From assembly GCA_902795955.1 (NCBI GenBank), contig CADBNJ010000051.1, positions 1 through 7,750 on the forward strand: a DNA stretch of 7,750 nt. Reading direction: 5' to 3'. A program made the position numbers and the translations under genes. The DNA comes from Oscillospiraceae bacterium (GTDB lineage: Bacteria > Bacillota > Clostridia > Saccharofermentanales > Saccharofermentanaceae). Every line of letters begins with the position of its first letter. The stretch's first letter is position 1. The notes beneath the pieces are model-generated. The model saw only the letters and a list, made by a program, of their open reading frames with translations. It was not told the origin of the DNA and searched no databases. Positions 1 to 4,268 of the stretch are shown here, in pieces.

Positions 1-902
1 GTGGACATTGATATGAAGTATACGAGCCACATGATAACACCGAAGATAGGCAGTGCCAGGAATCTGTTCGTTACGATCTTGTCGATCTTGTCTGAGGTTG
101 ACAGCGAAGCCTTGTTCTTCTTTTTGTAGCAGCTCTTTATTATCGATGCGATATAAACATATCTCTCGTTTGTGATGATCGATTCAGCATCGTCATCGAG
201 CTCCTTCTCGGCTGCGGCGATGTCCTTCTCGATATGCTCGAGCTTGTCCTTTGAGATGCCGAGTTTTGCGATTATCTTCTCGTCCCTCTCGAAGATCTTG
301 ATGGCATACCATCTCTGCTTATCGGCAGCCATGTCGTGTATTGCGGCCTCCTCGATGTGAGCAAGTGCGTGCTCGACGGGCCCGGAGAAAGAGTGAGGAG
401 GAACTGTCTTTGTTCCCTTTGCGGCCTTGACGGCTTCCTCTGCAGCCTCCATTATTCCCGTTCCCTTGAGAGCGGAGATCGCAACAGCCTTACAGCCCAT
501 CTGCTTGCCGAGCATGTTAAGGTCGATCTTATCTCCGTTCTTGTTAACGAGATCCATCATGTTTACTGCCATGACAACCGGGATGCCGAGTTCCGTAAGC
601 TGTGTCGTGAGATAGAGATTACGCTCCAGATTCGTACCGTCAACGATGTTGAGGATAACGTCCGGATTCTCATCGATGAGATAATTACGGGCAACGACTT
701 CCTCGAGCGTATAAGGCGATAATGAGTAGATACCCGGAAGGTCGGTGACCGTTACGCCGTCATGCTTCTTGAGCTTACCTTCCTTCTTCTCGACAGTTAC
801 GCCCGGCCAGTTGCCGACGAACTGATTGGAACCTGTCAGGGCATTGAACAGTGTCGTTTTACCACAGTTCGGATTGCCCGCTAAAGCGATCTTGATGTTC
901 AT
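1..902 (-). CDS. feoB: Ferrous iron transporter FeoB, N-terminal 300 residues (runs off left edge)
   Basis: FeoB is an inner-membrane Fe(II) permease with a cytoplasmic GTPase domain at its N terminus. Reading leftwards from the ATG at 902, the G-protein motifs are intact: G1 GNPNCGKTT (residues 9-17), G3 DLPG (54-57), G4 NMMD (114-117) and G5 SALKG (143-147). The stretch VGNWPGVTVEKKEG (29-42), containing the switch I region, is typical of FeoB. A helical, charged guanine-dissociation-inhibitor-like region follows, and the first membrane segment (RFLALPIFGVIMWLVYFI) begins near residue 280. The rest of the permease lies outside the window. The start is fixed by AAGGAAGGAA at 911-920, 8 nt upstream. 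It is the fourth gene of the feo operon, 24 nt after feoA-2. Nothing looks broken; the truncation is only the window edge. Confidence 0.97.
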   Translation of the reverse strand, partial: MNIKIALAGNPNCGKTTLFNALTGSNQFVGNWPGVTVEKKEGKLKKHDGVTVTDLPGIYSLSPYTLEEVVARNYLIDENPDVILNIVDGTNLERNLYLTTQLTELGIPVVMAVNMMDLVNKNGDKIDLNMLGKQMGCKAVAISALKGTGIMEAAEEAVKAAKGTKTVPPHSFSGPVEHALAHIEEAAIHDMAADKQRWYAIKIFERDEKIIAKLGISKDKLEHIEKDIAAAEKELDDDAESIITNERYVYIASIIKSCYKKKNKASLSTSDKIDKIVTNRFLALPIFGVIMWLVYFISMS

Positions 903-926
903 GTAATATGTTCCTTCCTTCTTTGT

Positions 927-1148
927 TTATTCAACTTCAACCATCTCGGCATCAGCCTTGCGCAGTGACAGCTCATATCCCCTCACCGTAACCTCGACCG
1001 GGTCCCCGAGAGGTGCCACCTTACGGACATAGATCTCTACTCCTTTCGTGATGCCCATGTCCATGATCCTGCGCTTAACGGCACCCTCGCCGTGGAGCTT
1101 TACGACCTTACAGGTCTGCTTTACCTTCATGTCTCTTAATGTCTTCAT
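927..1148 (-). CDS. feoA: FeoA family protein, second copy (73 aa)
   Basis: This is a small cytoplasmic SH3-like protein, known in the family as an accessory or regulator of FeoB. The family pattern is clear: a basic start (MKTLRDMKVKQTCKVVKLHG), then VKRRIMDMGITKG (the usual R-R-L-x-D-M-G-hydrophobic-x-x-G turn), a central beta strand ending in DPVEVTVRGYELSLRKADAE, and an acidic end. The longer reading from 1163 adds MQEGN, but those codons are the ribosome site itself: AGGAGGG lies at 1153-1159, right before the ATG at 1146-1148. I therefore place the start at 1148. The gene sits between feoA-1 (19 nt away) and feoB (24 nt away). Unlike feoA-1 it keeps the classical D-M-G turn, so it may be the partner closest to canonical FeoA; that last point is inference. 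Confidence 0.93.
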   Translation of the reverse strand: MKTLRDMKVKQTCKVVKLHGEGAVKRRIMDMGITKGVEIYVRKVAPLGDPVEVTVRGYELSLRKADAEMVEVE

Positions 1149-1167
1149 ATTTCCCTCCTGCAAAAAT

Positions 1168-1380
1168 TTAAACCATTATCTTCATTGCCATCTCTTTGTT
1201 CAGCGCGATCCTCGACTCCTTGACCTTGATGATCACATTGCCGTCCGTCACGTTGATAAGAGTGACCATTCCGCCCGGAACTATCCCGAGATTCTCGAGA
1301 TGGCGCTTCACATCCGGGCTTCCGCCAACCTTTCTTACGATCTGTTCCTCTCCCCTGTCTGCTACCAGTATCGGCATCAT
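1168..1380 (-). CDS. feoA: FeoA family protein, first copy (70 aa)
   Basis: This is a second, divergent FeoA-type SH3-like protein. The sequence reads MMPILVADRGEEQIVRKVGG, then VKRHLENLGIVPGG, NVIIKV, and ends SRIALNKEMAMKIMV. That opening and ending are typical of the Clostridia FeoA subfamily that lies upstream of a second feoA and feoB. GGAAGGAG at 1386-1393, 5 nt upstream, supports the first of the two adjacent ATGs (1380). It shares only the general fold pattern with the second copy, so this is an old paralogue pair rather than a recent duplication. A TTAG-N6-CTAA operator-like palindrome lies 21 nt upstream of the start, so expression could be controlled here as well as at the operon promoter. 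Confidence 0.93.
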   Translation of the reverse strand: MMPILVADRGEEQIVRKVGGSPDVKRHLENLGIVPGGMVTLINVTDGNVIIKVKESRIALNKEMAMKIMV

Positions 1381-1398
1381 GTCCGCTCCTTCCGCACA

Positions 1399-1416
1399 GG
1401 TTAGTCTACGCTAACC
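1399..1416. promoter_or_regulatory. Third TTAG-N6-CTAA palindrome, upstream of feoA-1
   Basis: GGTTAG-TCTACG-CTAACC is a perfect 6-bp inverted repeat with the same core as the two sites at the operon promoter. In the direction of transcription all three read TTAGCG-N4-CTAA. It lies in the 53-nt gap between the HMA gene and feoA-1. No good promoter is visible next to it, so it may regulate a weak internal promoter or act as a bound roadblock. It is not a terminator: no U-tract follows on either strand. Confidence 0.6.
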
Positions 1417-1433
1417 CATGCTGCAAAAAATTT

Positions 1434-1685
1434 TTACTTCCCGAACAAACCACGCTTCACATAGGGTTCAACACTCATCCCGGCGAAAACATATCCCATG
1501 CCCTCAATGGCACTTCTTACCTCCGACTCCTCTACCGGTCCGTCCGATATGAATGTCGTAAGATTCTTTTTGCGTGATGATCTGATGTTCTTCGCACCCG
1601 GATACAGACGTCTGACGGCATCATTAACATGTGCCTCGCACATACTGCAAGACATACCTTCAACGCTGACCTTTACCTGCTGCAT
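1434..1685 (-). CDS. Heavy-metal-associated (HMA) domain protein heading the feo operon (83 aa)
   Basis: This is a single HMA (CopZ/Atx1-like ferredoxin-fold) domain. The metal-binding loop GMSCSMCEAHVNDAV puts the CxxC at Cys13 and Cys16 when the start is the ATG at 1683-1685. A beta-alpha-beta pattern follows (SEVRSAIEGMGYVFAGMSVEPY), with a short basic tail VKRGLFGK. Family members bind Cu(I), Zn(II) or Cd(II) through the two cysteines and act as cytosolic metal chaperones. I prefer the ATG at 1685 over a start at 1709, because AGGAGG (1695-1700) lies 9 nt upstream of the former and inside the longer reading. The gene is the first of the feo operon, 53 nt before feoA-1, behind the iron-type promoter and operators. 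This suggests a link to iron or general divalent-metal handling rather than plain copper trafficking. The metal it binds cannot be told from sequence. Confidence 0.9.
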   Translation of the reverse strand: MQQVKVSVEGMSCSMCEAHVNDAVRRLYPGAKNIRSSRKKNLTTFISDGPVEESEVRSAIEGMGYVFAGMSVEPYVKRGLFGK

Positions 1686-1713
1686 CCGCGTTTTCCTCCT
1701 GCTCAGCAACTTG

Positions 1714-1741
1714 TTAGTGACCGCTAATTAGCAATCGCTAA
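1714..1741. promoter_or_regulatory. Two abutting TTAG-N6-CTAA operator-like sites (DtxR/IdeR-type)
   Basis: TTAGTGACCGCTAA (1714-1727) is followed without a gap by TTAGCAATCGCTAA (1728-1741). The outer flanks extend the pair to GTTAG (1713-1717) and CTAAC (1738-1742). TTAG-N6-CTAA is the half-site spacing inside the DtxR/IdeR consensus TTAGGTTAGSCTAACCTAA. The sites start 1 nt after the -10 of the feo promoter, an ideal place for repression by iron-loaded regulator. The regulator itself is not encoded in the window, so its identity is inferred. Confidence 0.7.
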
Positions 1742-1742
1742 C

Positions 1743-1770
1743 ATTATATATCTGTTTTGTCAGATTGCAA
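1743..1770 (-). promoter_or_regulatory. Sigma-A-type promoter of the feo operon
   Basis: On the minus strand the -35 is TTGCAA (1765-1770), the spacer is 16 nt, and the -10 is a perfect TATAAT (1743-1748). Transcription would begin about 7 nt downstream, near 1736, inside the tandem operator-like sites. The leader to the HMA start codon would be about 50 nt. A repressor bound at these sites would cover the transcription start. Confidence 0.8.
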
Positions 1771-1779
1771 GAGTTATTT

Positions 1780-1848
1780 GGAGCCCGCTGATTTGTCATC
1801 ATGGCTCCGTCCGGCCGGGGCTGCCGGCTTCCCGTGCGGATTTACGGG
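1780..1848. other. Three consecutive GC-rich inverted repeats (possible structured RNA)
   Basis: Three perfect stems lie 2-3 nt apart. Hairpin 1 pairs GGAGCC (1780-1785) with GGCTCC (1803-1808) and has an inner TGAT/ATCA stem (1789-1792 with 1798-1801). Hairpin 2 pairs CCGGC (1811-1815) with GCCGG (1823-1827). Hairpin 3 pairs CCCGT (1831-1835) with ACGGG (1844-1848). The stretch is much richer in GC than the sequence on either side. No U-tract follows on either strand, so these are not simple terminators. I do not recognise a known riboswitch or ncRNA family. Confidence 0.4.
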
Positions 1849-1887
1849 TACATTTCAAAAACCAAGTATAGAGACACAACAGATCGG

Positions 1888-1937
1888 GCAGCATACTTCG
1901 AAGGCCAATGCTGCAGACATCAATACTGCCTGCAGCA
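1888..1937. other. Two mutually exclusive inverted repeats sharing one arm
   Basis: GCAGCAT (1888-1894) pairs perfectly with ATGCTGC (1908-1914). TGCTGCAG (1909-1916) pairs perfectly with CTGCAGCA (1930-1937). Both would-be loops are 13 nt. Because 1909-1914 is needed by both stems, only one can form at a time. This is the layout of RNA switches and attenuators, but no ligand domain or terminator is evident. Which strand is transcribed is unknown. Confidence 0.35.
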
Positions 1938-1957
1938 CATCGTGTCAATTTAAACAC

Positions 1958-1985
1958 TTGCATCACCGGAATATGAATGTATCAT
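1958..1985 (+). promoter_or_regulatory. Promoter-like sequence placed for a leaderless DUF896 transcript
   Basis: TTGCAT (1958-1963), a 16-nt spacer and TATCAT (1980-1985) precede the DUF896 ATG at 1993. The expected transcription start, about 7 nt past the -10, falls on or next to the start codon. No Shine-Dalgarno sequence is present in the intervening bases. The match is modest. Confidence 0.35.
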
Positions 1986-2011
1986 TATATCTATGACTAT
2001 CGAAGAGACAA
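1984..2011 (-). promoter_or_regulatory. Promoter-like sequence reading leftwards into the structured intergenic region
   Basis: On the minus strand TTGTCT (-35, 2006-2011), a 16-nt spacer and a perfect TATAAT (-10, 1984-1989) lie across the start of the DUF896 gene. A transcript would begin near 1977 and cross all the hairpins between 1937 and 1780 before reaching the feo promoter. It could be a second feo promoter with a structured leader, a small RNA promoter, or chance in AT-rich DNA. Confidence 0.35.
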
Positions 2012-2202
2012 TTAAACGCATCAACGAACTGGCGCACAAGGCCAAGACAGAAGGACTCACACCCGGAGAGGTTGAGGAACGTGAGAAGCTGCGCAATATC
2101 TACAGGCAGAGCGTGATCGGTAACCTGAGAGCGCAGCTTGACAACACTTCCGTCAGGGAAGCGGACGGAACGGTCCGCAGGCTTAGGCCAGGGCGTTCCT
2201 GA
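1993..2202 (+). CDS. DUF896 (YnzC-type) family protein (69 aa)
   Basis: This is a small cytoplasmic helical protein of the DUF896 family, found widely in Bacillota. The family pattern is present from the first residues: IKRINELAHKAKTEGLTPGE, then EREKLRNIY and the DNTSV-ADGTVRRL ending. Two charged helices form a hairpin, followed by a short tail. The length is slightly below the roughly 75 residues common in the family. In Bacillus a member (YnzC) lies near SOS genes, but the biochemical role is not established. The start at 1993 is the only plausible one: an in-frame stop lies upstream at 1951-1953 and the family similarity begins at once. There is no Shine-Dalgarno sequence before it, unlike every other gene here. 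The gene ends inside the tail of the convergent lipoprotein gene, overlapping it by 20 nt. Confidence 0.85.
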   Translation: MTIEETIKRINELAHKAKTEGLTPGEVEEREKLRNIYRQSVIGNLRAQLDNTSVREADGTVRRLRPGRS

Positions 2203-3154
2203 GCACTTCCAGATTCTTCTCCATTATTGAGAGATATGTTGCTCCGTTTGCCACATCGGCTGATGTTTTGCCCTGCATGGAATCAAGCGTAAGTATCACA
2301 GCATTTTTGTCCGCCGTATTCTGAACGATCGTCTTGGCAATGCTCTTATCTCCGCCCTCTATCGTAAGTACTGAGTGAAGTCCGAGCTCATCTACTTTGT
2401 TCGCCAGGAATATAACGGTGTCGAAGCTTGCCTCCGTCTCGGCTGAACATCCCTTGAAGGCTGCATAATAATCAAGTCCGTAATCATCTGTCATGTATCT
2501 GAACGGGAACCTGTCGCCGAACAGCAATGTCTTCACTCTTCCGCCGTCTGCAGCTTCCTTATACTTTGCATCAAGTTCTGTAAGGCTCCCGATATATGAT
2601 TCCAGATTTGCCTCGTACTTGCTCTTGTTGGCCGGGTCGATCTTGATGATCTCTTCTGCAATCTTCTTGATCAGCAGCTGAGCATTCCTGAGCGACAGCC
2701 AGATATGCTCATCATACTCAACCTCTTCTTCACCTTCTCCTTCTTCCTCTTCTTCAGACTGCATTCCCTCGATCTCCTCTTCCTCCTTCAGGGATTCACC
2801 GAGCACATCAAAGAGATCCATTACGACCATCTTGTCATTTACAGCTTCCTTGAGAACATCATCAACCCATTTATCCGACTCCCCGCCGACATATATGAAC
2901 ATGTCGCATGATGACACCTTGACTATATCCTGTGCAGTAGGCTGAAAGCTGTGCAGATCGACTCCGTTGTCAAGAAGCATCGTAATCTCAACATTCTCCG
3001 AATCGCCGACGATGCTCTTCACCCAGTCGTACTCAGGAAAGATGGTGGTAACTATCTGTATCTTTTTGCCTGATGCTGCCGGCGCATTACCGCATGCGGC
3101 AAAAACTCCCGTAAGCATTACGATCATTACAAGCATTGATACTAGTTTTTTCAT
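2183..3154 (-). CDS. Metal ABC transporter substrate-binding lipoprotein, ZnuA/AdcA-like (323 aa)
   Basis: This is a cluster A-I (ZnuA-like) extracellular solute-binding protein, expected to capture Zn(II) or Mn(II) for an ABC importer. From the ATG at 3154 (GGAGGG at 3159-3164) it starts with a lipoprotein signal MKKLVSMLVMIVMLTGVFAAC; Cys21 would be lipidated. The first lobe has TTIFPEYDWVKSIVG and the metal loop DNGVDLHSFQPTAQD with His68. An acidic low-complexity segment (residues 124-149, mostly Glu) leads into DEHIWLS with the second ligand, His150. The second lobe has GDRFPFRYMTDDYGLDYYAAF, where the usual third His is replaced by Asp214, and TIEGGD (265-269). A longer reading from 3193 is not supported by a ribosome site. 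No permease or ATPase gene is adjacent, so it would have to dock with a transporter encoded elsewhere. Family assignment is firm; the metal is not known. Confidence 0.93.
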   Translation of the reverse strand: MKKLVSMLVMIVMLTGVFAACGNAPAASGKKIQIVTTIFPEYDWVKSIVGDSENVEITMLLDNGVDLHSFQPTAQDIVKVSSCDMFIYVGGESDKWVDDVLKEAVNDKMVVMDLFDVLGESLKEEEEIEGMQSEEEEEGEGEEEVEYDEHIWLSLRNAQLLIKKIAEEIIKIDPANKSKYEANLESYIGSLTELDAKYKEAADGGRVKTLLFGDRFPFRYMTDDYGLDYYAAFKGCSAETEASFDTVIFLANKVDELGLHSVLTIEGGDKSIAKTIVQNTADKNAVILTLDSMQGKTSADVANGATYLSIMEKNLEVLRNALA

Positions 3155-3170
3155 ATTACCCTCCAACGAA

Positions 3171-3193
3171 TTGAAAATGAAAATCGTTTTCAA
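3171..3193. promoter_or_regulatory. Fur/Zur-family operator-like box
   Basis: TGAAAATCGTTTTCA (3178-3192) matches the 7-1-7 inverted-repeat form of Fur-family boxes (TGAWAATNATTWTCA) with one arm mismatch. It is nested in a wider repeat, TTGAAAA (3171-3177) with TTTTCAA (3187-3193). It begins directly after the -10 and covers the expected transcription start. Given the gene it controls, Zur (zinc) is the likeliest regulator; Fur, Mur or PerR cannot be excluded. Confidence 0.65.
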
Positions 3194-3221
3194 TTTTAAT
3201 GATACCTTCCCTTATTGTCAA
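3193..3221 (-). promoter_or_regulatory. Strong sigma-A-type promoter of the metal-binding lipoprotein gene
   Basis: On the minus strand there is a perfect -35 TTGACA (3216-3221), a 17-nt spacer and -10 TAAAAT (3193-3198). Transcription would begin near 3186, within the Fur/Zur-like box that follows. The leader to the ATG at 3154 would be about 33 nt. Confidence 0.85.
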
Positions 3222-3246
3222 GCATCAAAAACAATATCATGTCCGC

Positions 3247-3275
3247 TTGATTATCTATAGATTGTCATCTATTAT
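3247..3275 (+). promoter_or_regulatory. Sigma-A-type promoter of the aldo/keto reductase gene
   Basis: TTGATT (-35, 3247-3252), a 17-nt spacer and TATTAT (-10, 3270-3275) precede the gene, giving a leader of about 31 nt. The -35 overlaps one of three copies of the hexamer TCAAGC/GCTTGA (3218-3223, 3245-3250, 3281-3286). Another copy overlaps the -35 of the divergent lipoprotein promoter, so a shared regulator is possible but not shown. Confidence 0.65.
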
Positions 3276-3313
3276 TTTATTCAAGCAGCAAAGATATAAG
3301 GAGGGCACTGACA

Positions 3314-4165
3314 ATGACCGTCATCTCAAAGACTCCTACGCTCGCTAACGGGATCAGCATACCATCCGTAGGATTCGGTACATGGCAGACTCCCGACGGG
3401 GAGACTGCGGCAGAAGCCGTAAAGACCGCGATAGAAGCGGGATACCGTCACATTGACACAGCGCAGGCATACGGCAATGAGTCAGGAGTAGGCGAAGGCA
3501 TAAGAAGAAGCGGCATCGGCAGGAGTGAGCTTTTCGTTACGACGAAGCTGACGAATGACAACCACACATATGAGCTGACGAAGTCGTCTTTCGGGCAGTC
3601 GCTTGAAGACCTCGGTCTTGACTACGTTGACCTGTTCCTTATCCACTGGCCTCGCCCGCTGAAGTTCAGGGATAACTGGCAGAAGGCCAATGAAGAGACA
3701 TGGAAGGCTCTGGAGGAACTTGTTGACGCAGGCAAGATCAGAGCCCTCGGGATAAGCAATTTCCGGCGTCATCACATAGATGCGCTTCTTCAGACGGCAA
3801 GGATAAAACCGGTCGTAAACCAGATAAGACTTTGCCCCGGCTGCACACAGGATGAACTCGTATCGTACACAAGGGAATGCGGCATGATACCCGAAGCGTA
3901 CAGCCCTCTCGGAACGGGCAGGATATTCAGTGTGGATGAGGTGAAGGCTATGGCAGACAGGTACGGCAAGAGCGTTGCACAGCTCTGCATAAGGTGGAGT
4001 CTCCAGATGGGCTTCCTCCCTCTCCCGAAGTCGATCAATGCTGACAGGATCAGAGAGAATCTCGACGTGTTTGATTTTGAGATATCTGCGGAAGACATGA
4101 ATGTCCTTACAGGACTTACCGGATGCGCGGGGGGAGCTCCCGACCCTGATAACATGCCGTTCTGA
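3314..4165 (+). CDS. Aldo/keto reductase (283 aa)
   Basis: This is a cytosolic NADPH-dependent aldo/keto reductase with the (beta/alpha)8 fold, which reduces aldehydes or ketones to alcohols. It is close in form to bacterial 2,5-diketo-gluconate reductase-like (AKR5-type) enzymes. The catalytic tetrad is complete: Asp48, Tyr53, Lys78 and His111 (in DTAQAYGNE, TTKL and LIHWP). Further marks are GISNF (146-150), VNQI (168-171), EAYSPLG (194-200) and the cofactor-binding PKSINADRIREN (238-249). One departure is RLCPG at 172-176, where family members usually read E-hydrophobic-H-P. Length is normal. The start is set by AAGGAGGG at 3298-3305, 8 nt upstream. The gene has its own promoter and is followed by a terminator-like hairpin before the FAD oxidoreductase gene, so co-transcription with that gene would need read-through. 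The substrate is unknown. Confidence 0.95.
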   Translation: MTVISKTPTLANGISIPSVGFGTWQTPDGETAAEAVKTAIEAGYRHIDTAQAYGNESGVGEGIRRSGIGRSELFVTTKLTNDNHTYELTKSSFGQSLEDLGLDYVDLFLIHWPRPLKFRDNWQKANEETWKALEELVDAGKIRALGISNFRRHHIDALLQTARIKPVVNQIRLCPGCTQDELVSYTRECGMIPEAYSPLGTGRIFSVDEVKAMADRYGKSVAQLCIRWSLQMGFLPLPKSINADRIRENLDVFDFEISAEDMNVLTGLTGCAGGAPDPDNMPF

Positions 4166-4192
4166 TTGTGCATTTGTACATAACATCACAAT
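4165..4192. repeat. Short AT-rich inverted repeat after the aldo/keto reductase gene
   Basis: ATTGTG (4165-4170) and CACAAT (4187-4192) are perfect inverted copies around a TGTACA palindrome. The repeat overlaps the stop codon. It could be a weak regulatory site for the downstream pair or mean nothing. Weak promoter-like elements occur here, such as TTGTGC-N18-AATAAT, but none is convincing. Confidence 0.25.
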
Positions 4193-4210
4193 AATCCTTG
4201 TAAAATTGAT

Positions 4211-4268
4211 AATCCCTCCTTTTGGTAGAATTAATCTGTGAGCAGGATCCGAGAGGAGGGATTTTTTT
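4211..4268 (+). terminator. Terminator-like hairpin overlapping the ribosome site and start of the FAD oxidoreductase gene
   Basis: AATCCCTCCTTTTGG (4211-4225) pairs with CCGAGAGGAGGGATT (4249-4263) over 15 bp, with two G-U pairs and a 23-nt loop. A run of seven T follows the G-rich arm (4262-4268). This is a complete intrinsic terminator for the aldo/keto reductase transcript. The 3' arm also contains the AGGAGG ribosome site of the next gene, and its T-tract supplies the first bases of the UUG start codon at 4267. When folded it would therefore both stop transcription and hide the ribosome site. Confidence 0.8.

Noticed and set aside
336..722. Plus-strand frame of 128 codons within feoB
   Set aside because: It is antisense to the intact GTPase domain, and its composition simply mirrors the feoB codons.
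1399..1416. The GGTTAG-N6-CTAACC palindrome as a terminator between the HMA gene and feoA-1
   Set aside because: The stem is only 6 bp and no U-tract follows in either direction. Its match to the two promoter-proximal sites makes an operator the better reading.
1780..1848. The three GC-rich hairpins as a terminator for either flanking gene
   Set aside because: Hairpins are followed by AAATAACTC on the minus strand and TACATTTC on the plus strand, neither of which is a U-tract, and neither flanking gene ends here.
1757..1996. Plus-strand frame of 79 codons across the structured intergenic region
   Set aside because: It would need a TTG start without a ribosome site, lies over the feo promoter and the hairpins, and its product shows no recognisable fold or helix pattern.
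3134..3193. A start at 3193 for the metal-binding lipoprotein
   Set aside because: That reading would put the start on the operator and -10 region. The ATG at 3154 has a GGAGGG site and begins a proper lipoprotein signal.
3482..4189. Long minus-strand open frame (235 codons) opposite the aldo/keto reductase gene
   Set aside because: It is a shadow of a gene with a complete catalytic tetrad, has no ribosome site at a plausible start, and its translation shows no domain pattern.
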